A stretch of 29,169 bases of DNA. Source: Flavobacterium psychrophilum. GTDB lineage: Bacteria > Bacteroidota > Bacteroidia > Flavobacteriales > Flavobacteriaceae. Positions 1-8,998 of this stretch are shown here, piece after piece. Position numbers and translations under genes: made by a program. The notes beneath the pieces were generated by a model. It was not told where the DNA came from and did no database searches. It saw only the letters and a list, made by a program, of their open reading frames with translations. The stretch covers positions 1 through 29,169 of the forward strand of contig DZCQ01000016.1 of the NCBI GenBank assembly GCA_022730285.1. The letters run 5' to 3'. How positions within the stretch are numbered: position 1 is the first letter of the stretch; the number at the start of each line of letters is the position of its first letter.

Positions 1-855
1 ACACCTCTTGAAATAAATAATGTTGGAGAATTATATGCAGGATATAAAAAGCTATATAAACTTGTAGGAAGTACTTGGACATTACAAAACACAGGCACTT
101 TAGGAAGTAGCAATATAGAACTAATTGCAATAGACCCAAGTAATGATAACATAATGTATGTAATAAACGATAAGCAACTTTACAAAAGCATTGATAAAGG
201 TATAAATTTTACTCTTGTTTATACAGCATCTGTAAACATTTCTAATATCTGTGTTCATTCTACAAATAGTTCTATTGTTTATATTTTAACTTCTGGTGGT
301 TCGGGGCAAGCATTAAAATCTACCGATGGAGGAGTAACTTTCGTTAATATTGCAAGTGGACTTCCTTCAATAGGGAAAACAGTAATTAAACATCAAGATT
401 TTTCTACAAATCCTTTGTTTGTAGGAACTACTCTTGGAGTTTATTACATTGATGATACAATGCCTTCTTGGACTCCACTAGATACGAACTTGCCAAATGT
501 TAAGGTAACAGATTTAGAGATTAATTATATAGATAATAATATTACAGCAGCTACTTATGGCCGTGGAGTTTGGCAATCTGCATTACCTTCGGTGTTATCA
601 AAAAAAGAATTTTACAAACAAACTGTTTCTATCTTTCCAAACCCTACAAATGACATAATTATTATAGAAATGGGAAGTTTTGTACCTACTAGTATTACTG
701 TTTTTGATGTTTCTGGAAAAACTATTTTATCTAAAAAGAGTTTTGAAAATGAGAAATCTATTAGCTTAGATTTAGAAAAAATTTCAAAAGGCATTTATTT
801 TGTTAAAATAAATACAGATAACGAAAGTATTGTCAAAAAAATAATAAAAAACTAG
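1..855 (+). CDS. Secreted beta-propeller protein, C-terminal part, with T9SS type A sorting domain (partial)
   Basis: The reading frame is open from base 1 to a TAG stop at 853-855, so the gene begins outside the window and only about 284 C-terminal residues are visible. The upstream part has repeated blade-like units of the BNR/sortilin (VPS10) type, such as LYKSIDKG and LKSTDGGVTF, and ends in ATYGRGVW, a usual last-blade motif in these proteins. The last ~75 residues look like a T9SS type A sorting domain: a start like SIFPNPTND, then VFDVSGK and a GIYFVKI block with a lysine-rich end. Such domains direct a protein through the outer membrane by the type IX system, after which they are removed. 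The cargo is therefore probably secreted or held on the cell surface. The catalytic or binding role cannot be judged because the N-terminal part is missing. Confidence 0.9.
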   Translation, partial: TPLEINNVGELYAGYKKLYKLVGSTWTLQNTGTLGSSNIELIAIDPSNDNIMYVINDKQLYKSIDKGINFTLVYTASVNISNICVHSTNSSIVYILTSGGSGQALKSTDGGVTFVNIASGLPSIGKTVIKHQDFSTNPLFVGTTLGVYYIDDTMPSWTPLDTNLPNVKVTDLEINYIDNNITAATYGRGVWQSALPSVLSKKEFYKQTVSIFPNPTNDIIIIEMGSFVPTSITVFDVSGKTILSKKSFENEKSISLDLEKISKGIYFVKINTDNESIVKKIIKN

Positions 856-922
856 TGGTATAATTATTTTAAAAAATCTTTTTTTGTTCATAACTAAAAC
901 TAAAATGTGTTTACATAAAATG

Positions 923-930
923 TATTTTTG
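923..930 (+). promoter_or_regulatory. Bacteroidota -7 promoter box for dnaE
   Basis: TATTTTTG followed by C matches the Bacteroidota sigma factor box TAnnTTTG and lies 23 bases before the dnaE start codon. No clear -33 TTG element is visible at the usual distance, so the match rests on the -7 box alone. Confidence 0.5.
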
Positions 931-953
931 CTTCTAAAAGAATCTCCAAGAAT

Positions 954-3900
954 ATGTATTTAATTTTTGATACCGAAACTACTGGTTTACCAAGAAGTTA
1001 TGCAGCCCCAATAACCGATACCAATAACTGGCCTCGATGTGTGCAAATAGCATGGCAATTGCATGATTCTATGGGAAAACTCTTAGAACATCAGGATTAT
1101 ATAATTCAACCCGATGGTTTTAATATTCCATATGATGCAGAACGAATTCATGGCATTTCGACCGAATTAGCAATAGAAAAAGGAGTCTCATTACAGGAAG
1201 TCTTAGAAAAATTCAACATAGCACTTTCTCAAGCAAAATTTATTGTAGGACACAACCTCGGTTTTGATGTAAACATTATGGGGTGTGAATTTCATCGAGC
1301 AAATATTGGTTCTACTATGGGGAAAATGCCTATTTTAGATACTTGTACCGAGGAAACAGCTTCCTTATTAAAACTGCCCGGAGGTCGTGGAGGAAAATTT
1401 AAACTACCAACCTTAACCGAATTATATCAATATCTATTCAATACTCCTTTTGCAGAAGCTCATAATGCAACCGCAGACGTAGAAGCCACCACTCGAAGTT
1501 TTTTTGAACTAGTAAGAAAAGATTTTTTTACACAGAAAGAATTAAATGTAGAGGGTTTGTATTTTCAAGAATTTAAAAATAAAAACACACAGGCAATACA
1601 ATTAGTTGGGCTAAAACATAGCAATCTAAAAACCGCCTCTTCAGAAATTCTACAACAACAAAAACAACAGGCCAAAACCACAGAGACTATTTCTTCACAA
1701 AACAATGTGAACTTACAGCAAACTAACTTTGCCCATTTGCATAACCACACACAATATTCAGTATTACAATCAACTATTTCCATTTCTGCTTTAGTAACCG
1801 CAACTGTAAAAGCAAAAATGACTGCTGTTGCGATGACAGATCATGCAAATTTAATGGGGGCTTTTCATTTTGTAAGAGATATATTAAATCACAATAAACA
1901 AGCAGTTACTAAAAATACTGCCAGCTTAGAGAATGGCGAAATACCATCGGAAGTGGAAATAAAACCAATTGTAGGTTGTGAATTTTTTGTTTGCGAGGAT
2001 CATAAAGACAAAACCAAAAAAGATAACGGATATCAAATAGTATTCTTAGCTAAAACCAAAAAAGGCTATCATAACTTGGCAAAAATGTCTTCCATTGCAC
2101 ATACAGAAGGGTTTTATTATGTTCCAAGAATAGACAAAAATATTATCGAAAAATACAAAGAAGATGTAATAGTTTTATCTGGGAATTTATACGGCGAAAT
2201 ACCTAATAAAATACTAAATATTGGAGAAAAACAAGCCGAAGAAGCAATATTATGGTGGAAAAACCTGTTTAAAGACGATTTTTATTTAGAGCTAATGCGT
2301 CATAATCAAGAAGATGAAGATAGAGTAAACCAAACATTAATTTCTTTTGCTAAAAAACATCAAATTAAACTTATTGCCACAAATAACAACTTTTATGTAG
2401 GCAAAGAAGATGCTAATGCACATGATATTTTATTATGTGTAAAAGAAAATGAAAAGCAAGCCACCCCAATAGGAAGAGGTAGAGGATATCGATTTGGGCT
2501 GCCAAATCAGGAATATTACTTTAAATCGGATGCAGAGATGAAACAACTATTTGCAGATTTGCCCGAAGCAATTATTAATATCCAAGAAATTATTGACAAA
2601 ATCGAAATATATTCGTTATACCGAGATGTTTTACTGCCAAAATTTGAAATACCAATAGAATTTGAAGTTCTAGAAGATACTAAAGATCAAGGTAAAAGAG
2701 GCGAAAACAAATACCTAGAACACCTTACTTATGAAGGAGCAAAACGACGTTATATAGCCATAACTAACGAAATTAAAGAGCGAATAGATTTTGAGCTTTT
2801 AACTATTAAAAATTCAGGATACCCAGGATATTTCTTAATTGTTCAAGACTTTATTACCGAAGCACGAAAAATGGAAGTATCTGTTGGCCCAGGACGGGGT
2901 TCTGCAGCAGGGTCAGTAGTTGCTTATTGTTTAGGAATTACAAATATAGATCCACTTTTATACAACCTGCTTTTTGAAAGATTTTTAAATCCAGACAGGG
3001 TTTCATTACCCGATATTGATATAGATTTTGATGACGAAGGGCGTAGTAAAGTAATGGATTATGTGATACAAAAATATGGTTCCAACCAAGTTGCTCAAAT
3101 TATTACGTATGGAACAATGGCAGCAAAATCTGCAATTCGAGATACTGCTAGGGTACTCGATTTACCTCTTTTTGAAGCAGACAAGATTGCCAAATTAATC
3201 CCAGCCATGATTCCCTCTAAATGGAGTTTGTCACGGTTTATGAATGATACCGAAGTAGAAATAAAAAAAATACTTCGTCCAGAAGATTTTGAGAAAATGA
3301 AAGAATTAGTTCTTTTATCCAAAGAAGAGGATTTGGCAGGAGAAACCATCATGCAAGCTCAAATATTAGAAGGAAACCTCCGAAACACCGGAATTCATGC
3401 TTGTGGGGTGATAATTACACCTAGCGATATAACTAACTTTGTTCCCGTAACTACCGCAAAAGACTCCGATTTGTATGTTACACAGTTTGACAACTCTGTT
3501 GCAGAAAGTGCGGGTTTGTTAAAAATGGACTTTTTAGGACTAAAAACACTTACTTTAATAAAAGATACCATAAAAATTATCAACCATAGATCTGGAGTAG
3601 AACTAAATCCAGATACACTTCCAATTGATGATACAAAGACTTTTGAGCTTTTTCAGAGAGGAGAAACCGTAGGAATATTTCAGTATGAAAGTGCAGGAAT
3701 GCAGAAATATATGAAGGAGTTAAAACCAACTGTTTTTAACGATTTAATTGCCATGAACGCTCTATATCGACCAGGGCCTATTGCTTATATTCCTAGTTTT
3801 ATTAGACGGAAAAACGGAGAAGAACCCATAGAATATGACCTAGATGCTTGTGAGGATTTGCTAAAAGACACTTACGGAATTACCGTTTATCAAGAGCAAG

Positions 3901-5471
3901 TAATGCTTTTATCACAAAAACTTGCCAACTTCTCTAAGGGAGATGCAGACGTTTTAAGAAAAGCAATGGGGAAAAAAGACCGTCCGACTCTAGATAAAAT
4001 GAAACCAAAATTCATTAGCCAAGCAGCTACAAATGGACACCCAGAAGAGAAACTCGAAAAAATTTGGAAAGACTGGGAAGCTTTTGCGGAATATGCTTTT
4101 AATAAATCACATTCTACCTGTTATGCTTGGATTGCGTATCAAACCGCCTTTTTAAAAGCAAATTATCCAGCCGAATATATGGCAGCAGTACTATCGAACA
4201 ATATGAGAGATATTAAACAAGTATCTTTTTTTATGGAAGAATGCAAACGAATGGGATTACAGGTGTTAGGACCAGATATTAACGAATCTTTTTACAAATT
4301 TACAGTTAATGATAACTATGCAATTAGGTTTGGTATTGGAGCGGTTAAAGGTGTTGGAGCAAATGCAGTAGAAACAATTGTGGAGAACAGAAAAAACAGT
4401 AATTATAAATCTATTTTTGATTTAACAAAACGTATAGACTTGCGTTCTGCAAACAAAAAGGCTATAGAAAATTTAATATTAGCAGGTGGTTTAGATTGTT
4501 TTACAAACACCAATAGAGCACAATATTTTCAAACAGAACAAGAAGGAATTCCGTTTTATGAAAAAGCAATAAGATATGGTTCAAAATTTCAAGAAAACCA
4601 AAATTCTTCACAAGCAAGTCTATTTGGAGAAAGTACCGATGTGCAAATTTCTGAACCAACCATTCCTAAATGCGAAGAATGGAGTACGATGGAAAAACTA
4701 GCCAAAGAAAAAGAAGTGGTAGGAATTTATATATCAGGACACCCATTAGATGATTACCGATTCGAGATGCGCTTTTTTTGTAATAATAAATTAGAATCTT
4801 TAAAAAATTTAGAAAAAATACTTGGAAAAAATATTGCTTTTGGTGGCATAGTTAGCAATGTACAACATCGAATTGCTAAAAATGGCAAAGGTTGGGCTAC
4901 TTTTCAGCTGGAAGGATATGATGAAAATCATGAGTTCCGTATTTTTAACGAAGAATACTTAAAATACAGACATTATCTAGTAGTCAATCAATTTATATAT
5001 ATTAAGATATTTGTAAAAGATGGCTGGATTAACAAAGAAACTGGAAAAAAATCGGAACCCAATATAAATTTTGTACAAGTAGAATTGTTGCAAGATATAT
5101 TGGCGATATTAGCAAAAAAACTAATCCTTCAGCTAGAAATACAAGAAATACAAGAAAATTTAATAACTAAATTAATAGATGTTTTTAAAAAAAATAGCGG
5201 AAATAGTCCTGTTTCTTTTGATATTGTAGAATTCGACACTAATATTACAATGCTAGAGCCGACCACAACCTTAATAGCCGACCAAGAATTAATGGTTAAT
5301 GAAGAAGGGGAAGTCATAGAAACAAATACAATGCTAGACAATGTTGTAGAATTTGAAAAAAATCCAATTAAAAATAAAGTTGACATGAATAGTAGAAGTC
5401 TAAAGGTAAATATTTCGCAAGAATTACTACAAGAGCTTGAAAAAATACAAATAAATTTTAAACTAAACTAA
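954..5471 (+). CDS. dnaE: DNA polymerase III alpha subunit with fused N-terminal 3'-5' exonuclease
   Basis: This is the replicative DNA polymerase, 1505 residues, longer than the ~1160 of E. coli DnaE because of an N-terminal domain. Residues 1-190 form a DnaQ-like DEDDh exonuclease: D7 and E9 in FDTETTGLP, D105 in HNLGFD, and H170 with D175 in HNATADVEA. A linker rich in glutamine follows (~230-255). The PHP domain starts near 258 with HLHNHTQYS, TDH at 295-297 and GCEF at 341-344. The polymerase core has PGRGSAAG at 646-653, the catalytic pair D689 and D691 in PDIDIDFDDEGR, and the third aspartate D859 in MDFLGL. An HhH segment (AVKGVGANA) and an OB-fold region follow. The PHP site that normally reads TND-H-Y reads TNNNFY at 476-481, so metal ligands are lost there. 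Proofreading is probably done by the N-terminal domain. From memory this layout is common in Flavobacteriia. Confidence 0.97.
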   Translation: MYLIFDTETTGLPRSYAAPITDTNNWPRCVQIAWQLHDSMGKLLEHQDYIIQPDGFNIPYDAERIHGISTELAIEKGVSLQEVLEKFNIALSQAKFIVGHNLGFDVNIMGCEFHRANIGSTMGKMPILDTCTEETASLLKLPGGRGGKFKLPTLTELYQYLFNTPFAEAHNATADVEATTRSFFELVRKDFFTQKELNVEGLYFQEFKNKNTQAIQLVGLKHSNLKTASSEILQQQKQQAKTTETISSQNNVNLQQTNFAHLHNHTQYSVLQSTISISALVTATVKAKMTAVAMTDHANLMGAFHFVRDILNHNKQAVTKNTASLENGEIPSEVEIKPIVGCEFFVCEDHKDKTKKDNGYQIVFLAKTKKGYHNLAKMSSIAHTEGFYYVPRIDKNIIEKYKEDVIVLSGNLYGEIPNKILNIGEKQAEEAILWWKNLFKDDFYLELMRHNQEDEDRVNQTLISFAKKHQIKLIATNNNFYVGKEDANAHDILLCVKENEKQATPIGRGRGYRFGLPNQEYYFKSDAEMKQLFADLPEAIINIQEIIDKIEIYSLYRDVLLPKFEIPIEFEVLEDTKDQGKRGENKYLEHLTYEGAKRRYIAITNEIKERIDFELLTIKNSGYPGYFLIVQDFITEARKMEVSVGPGRGSAAGSVVAYCLGITNIDPLLYNLLFERFLNPDRVSLPDIDIDFDDEGRSKVMDYVIQKYGSNQVAQIITYGTMAAKSAIRDTARVLDLPLFEADKIAKLIPAMIPSKWSLSRFMNDTEVEIKKILRPEDFEKMKELVLLSKEEDLAGETIMQAQILEGNLRNTGIHACGVIITPSDITNFVPVTTAKDSDLYVTQFDNSVAESAGLLKMDFLGLKTLTLIKDTIKIINHRSGVELNPDTLPIDDTKTFELFQRGETVGIFQYESAGMQKYMKELKPTVFNDLIAMNALYRPGPIAYIPSFIRRKNGEEPIEYDLDACEDLLKDTYGITVYQEQVMLLSQKLANFSKGDADVLRKAMGKKDRPTLDKMKPKFISQAATNGHPEEKLEKIWKDWEAFAEYAFNKSHSTCYAWIAYQTAFLKANYPAEYMAAVLSNNMRDIKQVSFFMEECKRMGLQVLGPDINESFYKFTVNDNYAIRFGIGAVKGVGANAVETIVENRKNSNYKSIFDLTKRIDLRSANKKAIENLILAGGLDCFTNTNRAQYFQTEQEGIPFYEKAIRYGSKFQENQNSSQASLFGESTDVQISEPTIPKCEEWSTMEKLAKEKEVVGIYISGHPLDDYRFEMRFFCNNKLESLKNLEKILGKNIAFGGIVSNVQHRIAKNGKGWATFQLEGYDENHEFRIFNEEYLKYRHYLVVNQFIYIKIFVKDGWINKETGKKSEPNINFVQVELLQDILAILAKKLILQLEIQEIQENLITKLIDVFKKNSGNSPVSFDIVEFDTNITMLEPTTTLIADQELMVNEEGEVIETNTMLDNVVEFEKNPIKNKVDMNSRSLKVNISQELLQELEKIQINFKLN

Positions 5472-5580
5472 GACAATAATGCTATTTCTACGTTCAATTT
5501 ATTGTAAATGTAATAATGCTTTTTTATTCAAGACAGAAAAATAAAAAACAGTTTTGGTTTCTTTAAAAAAACAATAGTTT

Positions 5581-6306
5581 TTATTCAGAAGAAGATAGAT
5601 AAGATTCTAATAAACTATTGAATTTTAGGGATAAATTCTTTAGCAAAAAATCTATTTTAGTGCTTTCTTTCCTTTTTAGATTATAGGCAAAATTTTCATC
5701 TTCTATAGCAAACAGCTGAAATGCTTTGATATATTCTGGTTTAATATGCAGATTTTCTGTATAATAGCTTTCAGGATACAAATAATCTAATTGTTCTTGT
5801 AGTGCTATTTTTTTTGCGGTTTTCAATTCTTTTTTAAGCCGCTTCGTAGTTCCATTTATTGCATTCAGAAGTTGTACAATACCTAAACCTGAACTTGCCT
5901 CTATAACTTTTCTTTCGGCTTGGGTGTATCTTTTAGTATCTTTTGCTATAATTCCTAAAGAAATAGCATTGACTCTTTTTTCTTCTAAAATCGTAACCTC
6001 TTTTAATTGTGTTGTTTGTAAAGATATAGATATTGTAACTATTGTTTTTTGAAAATCATTGTCTGTTAGAAAAACCTTTCTACTTTGTATTTTAGGTCCA
6101 GAAATAAGGAGATTTTGATTTGGTTTTGCATTTATCATGAAAACACCTAAAGAATCTGGAATTGCTTTGGAGTTGTTAGATAAATTGGTTACGTAAATTT
6201 CGGCAAATTTTCCGTTATCAATAATTATTTTCCCTTTTAATATTGACTGAGAAAAAATTATCTGAACAAACAAGAGGGAAAGAATTACAACTAATTTCGT
6301 TTTCAT
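5581..6306 (-). CDS. Secreted protein with carboxypeptidase-like regulatory domain, function unknown
   Basis: The protein has 241 residues when started at the ATG at 6304-6306. A longer frame to 6339 exists but would overlap radA and put 11 residues ahead of a clean signal peptide (MKTKLVVILSLLFVQIIFSQ), so I reject it. After the signal peptide, roughly residues 21-105 look like a CarboxypepD-regulatory beta-sandwich (LKGKIIIDNG, then SLGVFMINA and VTISISL), a fold often found in surface and periplasmic proteins of this phylum. The rest is helical and lysine-rich, with no catalytic motif that I recognise. The start lies 10 bases after the radA stop, so the gene is the last member of the panC-to-radA transcription unit. 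Its 3' end faces dnaE. Confidence 0.8.
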   Translation of the reverse strand: MKTKLVVILSLLFVQIIFSQSILKGKIIIDNGKFAEIYVTNLSNNSKAIPDSLGVFMINAKPNQNLLISGPKIQSRKVFLTDNDFQKTIVTISISLQTTQLKEVTILEEKRVNAISLGIIAKDTKRYTQAERKVIEASSGLGIVQLLNAINGTTKRLKKELKTAKKIALQEQLDYLYPESYYTENLHIKPEYIKAFQLFAIEDENFAYNLKRKESTKIDFLLKNLSLKFNSLLESYLSSSE

Positions 6307-6316
6307 TATCCTTAAT

Positions 6317-7678
6317 TTATCCAAATAAATGGCTTGCAACTTCTTCTATTTTAGCAACTAGCTCTACTTTTATTCCAGTGTTTTTAATCGAAATTTTATT
6401 ATATTTAGAAACATAAATGGTAGAGAATCCTAATTTTTCAGCCTCTTGTATTCTTTGATCTACTCTATTTACAGGACGAATTTCTCCAGACAAACCAACC
6501 TCTCCAGCAAAGCAAAAATCTTTGTTAATAGCAATATCTTCGTTGGAAGAAAGTATGGCGGCAACAACTGCCAAATCTATAGCAGGATCGTCTATGCTAA
6601 TTCCGCCCGTGATGTTTAAAAAAACATCTTTTGCACCTAGTCTAAATCCAGCTCTTTTTTCTAAAACAGCTAAAAGCATGTTTAGTCGTTTTAAGTTGTA
6701 TCCTGTTGTGCTACGTTGTGGTGTTCCATATACAGCAGTGGAAACTAATGCCTGAACTTCAATCATCAAAGGTCTCATTCCTTCAAGAGTAGAAGCAATT
6801 GCTGTGCCAGAAAGTTCTTCGTTTTTATGGGAAATTAATATTTCCGACGGATTAGAAACTTCTCTAAGTCCAGAACCTTGCATTTCATAAATTCCTAATT
6901 CTGAGGTAGAACCAAATCTGTTTTTGTGTGAGCGTAATATTCTATACACATGGTTTCTATCTCCTTCAAATTGCAAAACGGTATCAACCATGTGTTCTAA
7001 TATTTTAGGCCCAGCAATGCTTCCGTCTTTGGTGATATGCCCTATTAGCAAAACAGGAATATTTGTTTCTTTTGCAAATTTTATCAGTTCGGCAGTTGTT
7101 TCTCTAATTTGTGAAATACTCCCCGGAGAAGATTCAATATAATCTGTATGAAGAGTTTGGATAGAATCTATGATAACAATTTCTGGTTCAATTTCTTGTA
7201 TTTGTCTAAAAATATTTTGTGTTTTTGTTTCGGTAAGAATGTAGCAGTTGTCTCCATTAGGCATAATTCGTTCTGCCCGCATTTTTATCTGCTTTTGACT
7301 TTCTTCCCCCGAAACATAGAGTGTTTTGTACGGTAATTTTAACGATATTTGTAATAATAAAGTACTTTTCCCTATACCAGGTTCGCCACCTAAAAGCGTT
7401 AAGGAACCAGGTACTAAACCACCACCTAGAACTCTATTTAACTCACCATCGGTGGTGTTCATTCTTACTTCTTGAGTAGAATCTATCTCTCTAACTAGAA
7501 GTGGTTTTGCAACTTTTTGTACAGATGCATTTTGTGGTTTCCATGCATTTTTTTCTTCTTTTTGAATTATTTCTTCTACAATGGTATTCCATTCTTTACA
7601 AGCAGTACACTGTCCTTGCCACTTAGAAAACTGACTACCGCAATTTTGGCAGAAAAAAGTGGTTTTTAATTTGCTCAT
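6317..7678 (-). CDS. radA: DNA repair protein RadA
   Basis: RadA (Sms) is a RecA-like ATPase that helps process recombination intermediates, driving branch migration. The protein is 453 residues, the usual family length. It opens with a four-cysteine zinc finger (C10, C13, C24, C27). Walker A is GEPGIGKST at about 98-106 and Walker B is IVIIDSIQT at about 167-175. The RadA signature KNRFG is at 252-256. The C-terminal third is the Lon-protease-like domain (ITGGISIDDPAIDLAV), which in this family is structural. The ATG directly abuts the TAA of the upstream gene (7679-7681) with no spacer, so translation is probably coupled to that esterase-fold protein. All key residues are present. Confidence 0.97.
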   Translation of the reverse strand: MSKLKTTFFCQNCGSQFSKWQGQCTACKEWNTIVEEIIQKEEKNAWKPQNASVQKVAKPLLVREIDSTQEVRMNTTDGELNRVLGGGLVPGSLTLLGGEPGIGKSTLLLQISLKLPYKTLYVSGEESQKQIKMRAERIMPNGDNCYILTETKTQNIFRQIQEIEPEIVIIDSIQTLHTDYIESSPGSISQIRETTAELIKFAKETNIPVLLIGHITKDGSIAGPKILEHMVDTVLQFEGDRNHVYRILRSHKNRFGSTSELGIYEMQGSGLREVSNPSEILISHKNEELSGTAIASTLEGMRPLMIEVQALVSTAVYGTPQRSTTGYNLKRLNMLLAVLEKRAGFRLGAKDVFLNITGGISIDDPAIDLAVVAAILSSNEDIAINKDFCFAGEVGLSGEIRPVNRVDQRIQEAEKLGFSTIYVSKYNKISIKNTGIKVELVAKIEEVASHLFG

Positions 7679-8947
7679 TTACGGTTTTGTTTCTTCGGTA
7701 GGTGTTTCCGTTGGAGCATCTTTAGGAGTATCCGTTACAGGTTCCTCCGCTGGTGTTTCTTCTATTACTTCTTTGCCTTTGCCACCTTTTAATCCTTTAG
7801 ATTTTACAGGAACTAGTTTTTTAAGTTCTGTAGCTTTATCTATCATTGTTTTTTTTGTTAGACCAGCAATTTCTTTTTTTGCAAATGCGTTGTTGTAAAA
7901 ATTTATAGCTTTTTTATACTCTTTTCTTTTTTCCCAATACATTCCCATGTGGTAGTCATATAGCATATATTCTTTGAACTGTTGTCCCGTGATTTGTGCT
8001 AGTTGTTCGTACTCATTGAAGGCTTCATTTTTTTGTATGGCATTTTCTATTATTTTTAAATCATTTAGCCTTACATTCATTTTAATACCATAAGCACTCT
8101 CTATTGTTTCGTATTTTTTGTTTAAATAATCTACAAAACCTTCTTTTAGAGGAGCAATTTTTTCCTGATATTCTGTATTAGTGATAGGTTGGAATACTTC
8201 AAAAATTTGGTATAATGCATTTGGAATTGCTCTTGTTATCAAGCTGTAGTGCGATGCTCCTTTAAAATCGTCGAATTTGTAGTTTAAAAGAGGGTTTTTA
8301 GAGGCAATAATATTTTGATCCAGCTCTTTCACTTGCTTCTGAATTTTTTTTAAATCACCATCGGCTGTAGCTTGGTAGTAATATACTGGTTCTTTAATAT
8401 CGGCTAAACGGTCTGCAACTCTTTTTTCCATGCCAGCAGCTAGTTCTGGACTAATGGATATATAGGCGTTAAATTGGAAAGTGTCTTTGTATAAAAAAGC
8501 ATTTAAGAATCCAGCAGTTGCATCTACCCCAGCTATTACCTTAAATGGAACTATACGATACTTTTTGTCTAAATATGGAAGTAATTCTGCTGCTATAAAT
8601 TCAAAGAATTCCGCTCCTTTATCTACTGGCAGTCCTTTTAAATCGAATTGAGAATCGTCATAACGTTCCTCTTTTTTGTTTTGATTTATTCCCACTAGTA
8701 TTACTTCTGGGAAGTCTCCCCAGTAATTTCCATAAGAAATGTTCCCTTCAAATGGGGCAAATAAAAATTCGCTATCTAGTACAAAAATTAAAGGATATTT
8801 TTTTTCTGGATCAGACTCGTAAGATGCAGGTAATTTTACAATTATTTCTCTTTCAGTTTTTAATTTTTCTGAATATATTTTCTCGGTAGTTTGCGAATAA
8901 ATATAACTTGAAAGCAAAATGAATACTACTAATACAATTTTTTTCAT
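7679..8947 (-). CDS. Secreted alpha/beta-hydrolase (esterase-fold) protein, apparently lacking the serine nucleophile
   Basis: The protein has 422 residues and begins with a signal peptide (MKKIVLVVFILLSSYIYSQ). Residues ~25-250 resemble the putative esterase (EstD, enterochelin-esterase-like) alpha/beta hydrolase family: KYPLIFVLDSE near 50-60, VILVGINQN near 82-90, and a C-terminal GASHYSL near 230-236 whose H233 fits the catalytic histidine. At the nucleophile elbow, however, the sequence is AGVDATAG (139-146), with D142 where a GxSxG serine is expected. It may be a non-catalytic binding protein or use altered chemistry. Residues ~255-385 are helical and TPR-like. The last ~35 residues are a low-complexity Thr/Pro/Glu tail. 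It lies between the flippase-like gene and radA, abutting radA directly. Family assignment is good; enzymatic activity is doubtful. Confidence 0.75.
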   Translation of the reverse strand: MKKIVLVVFILLSSYIYSQTTEKIYSEKLKTEREIIVKLPASYESDPEKKYPLIFVLDSEFLFAPFEGNISYGNYWGDFPEVILVGINQNKKEERYDDSQFDLKGLPVDKGAEFFEFIAAELLPYLDKKYRIVPFKVIAGVDATAGFLNAFLYKDTFQFNAYISISPELAAGMEKRVADRLADIKEPVYYYQATADGDLKKIQKQVKELDQNIIASKNPLLNYKFDDFKGASHYSLITRAIPNALYQIFEVFQPITNTEYQEKIAPLKEGFVDYLNKKYETIESAYGIKMNVRLNDLKIIENAIQKNEAFNEYEQLAQITGQQFKEYMLYDYHMGMYWEKRKEYKKAINFYNNAFAKKEIAGLTKKTMIDKATELKKLVPVKSKGLKGGKGKEVIEETPAEEPVTDTPKDAPTETPTEETKP

Positions 8948-8998
8948 GGCATTATTATTTTTGGGTTATCAAAAAAAAATATGTGGCAAGATACGTTT

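Noticed and set aside
856..953. Terminator after the T9SS protein
   Set aside because: There are T runs but no clear stem before them.
3095..3352. Minus-strand frame inside dnaE, and similar ones inside radA, glmS, atpD and sufS
   Set aside because: They lie wholly antisense to clear genes, have no recognisable domains and no promoter boxes.
5472..5580. Bidirectional terminator between dnaE and the convergent gene
   Set aside because: ACAATAA and TTATTGT can pair but leave a long loop and no T run directly after; repeated AATAATGC is likely chance in AT-rich DNA.
6307..6339. Longer start for the small secreted protein after radA
   Set aside because: It would place 11 residues in front of a complete signal peptide and overlap radA.
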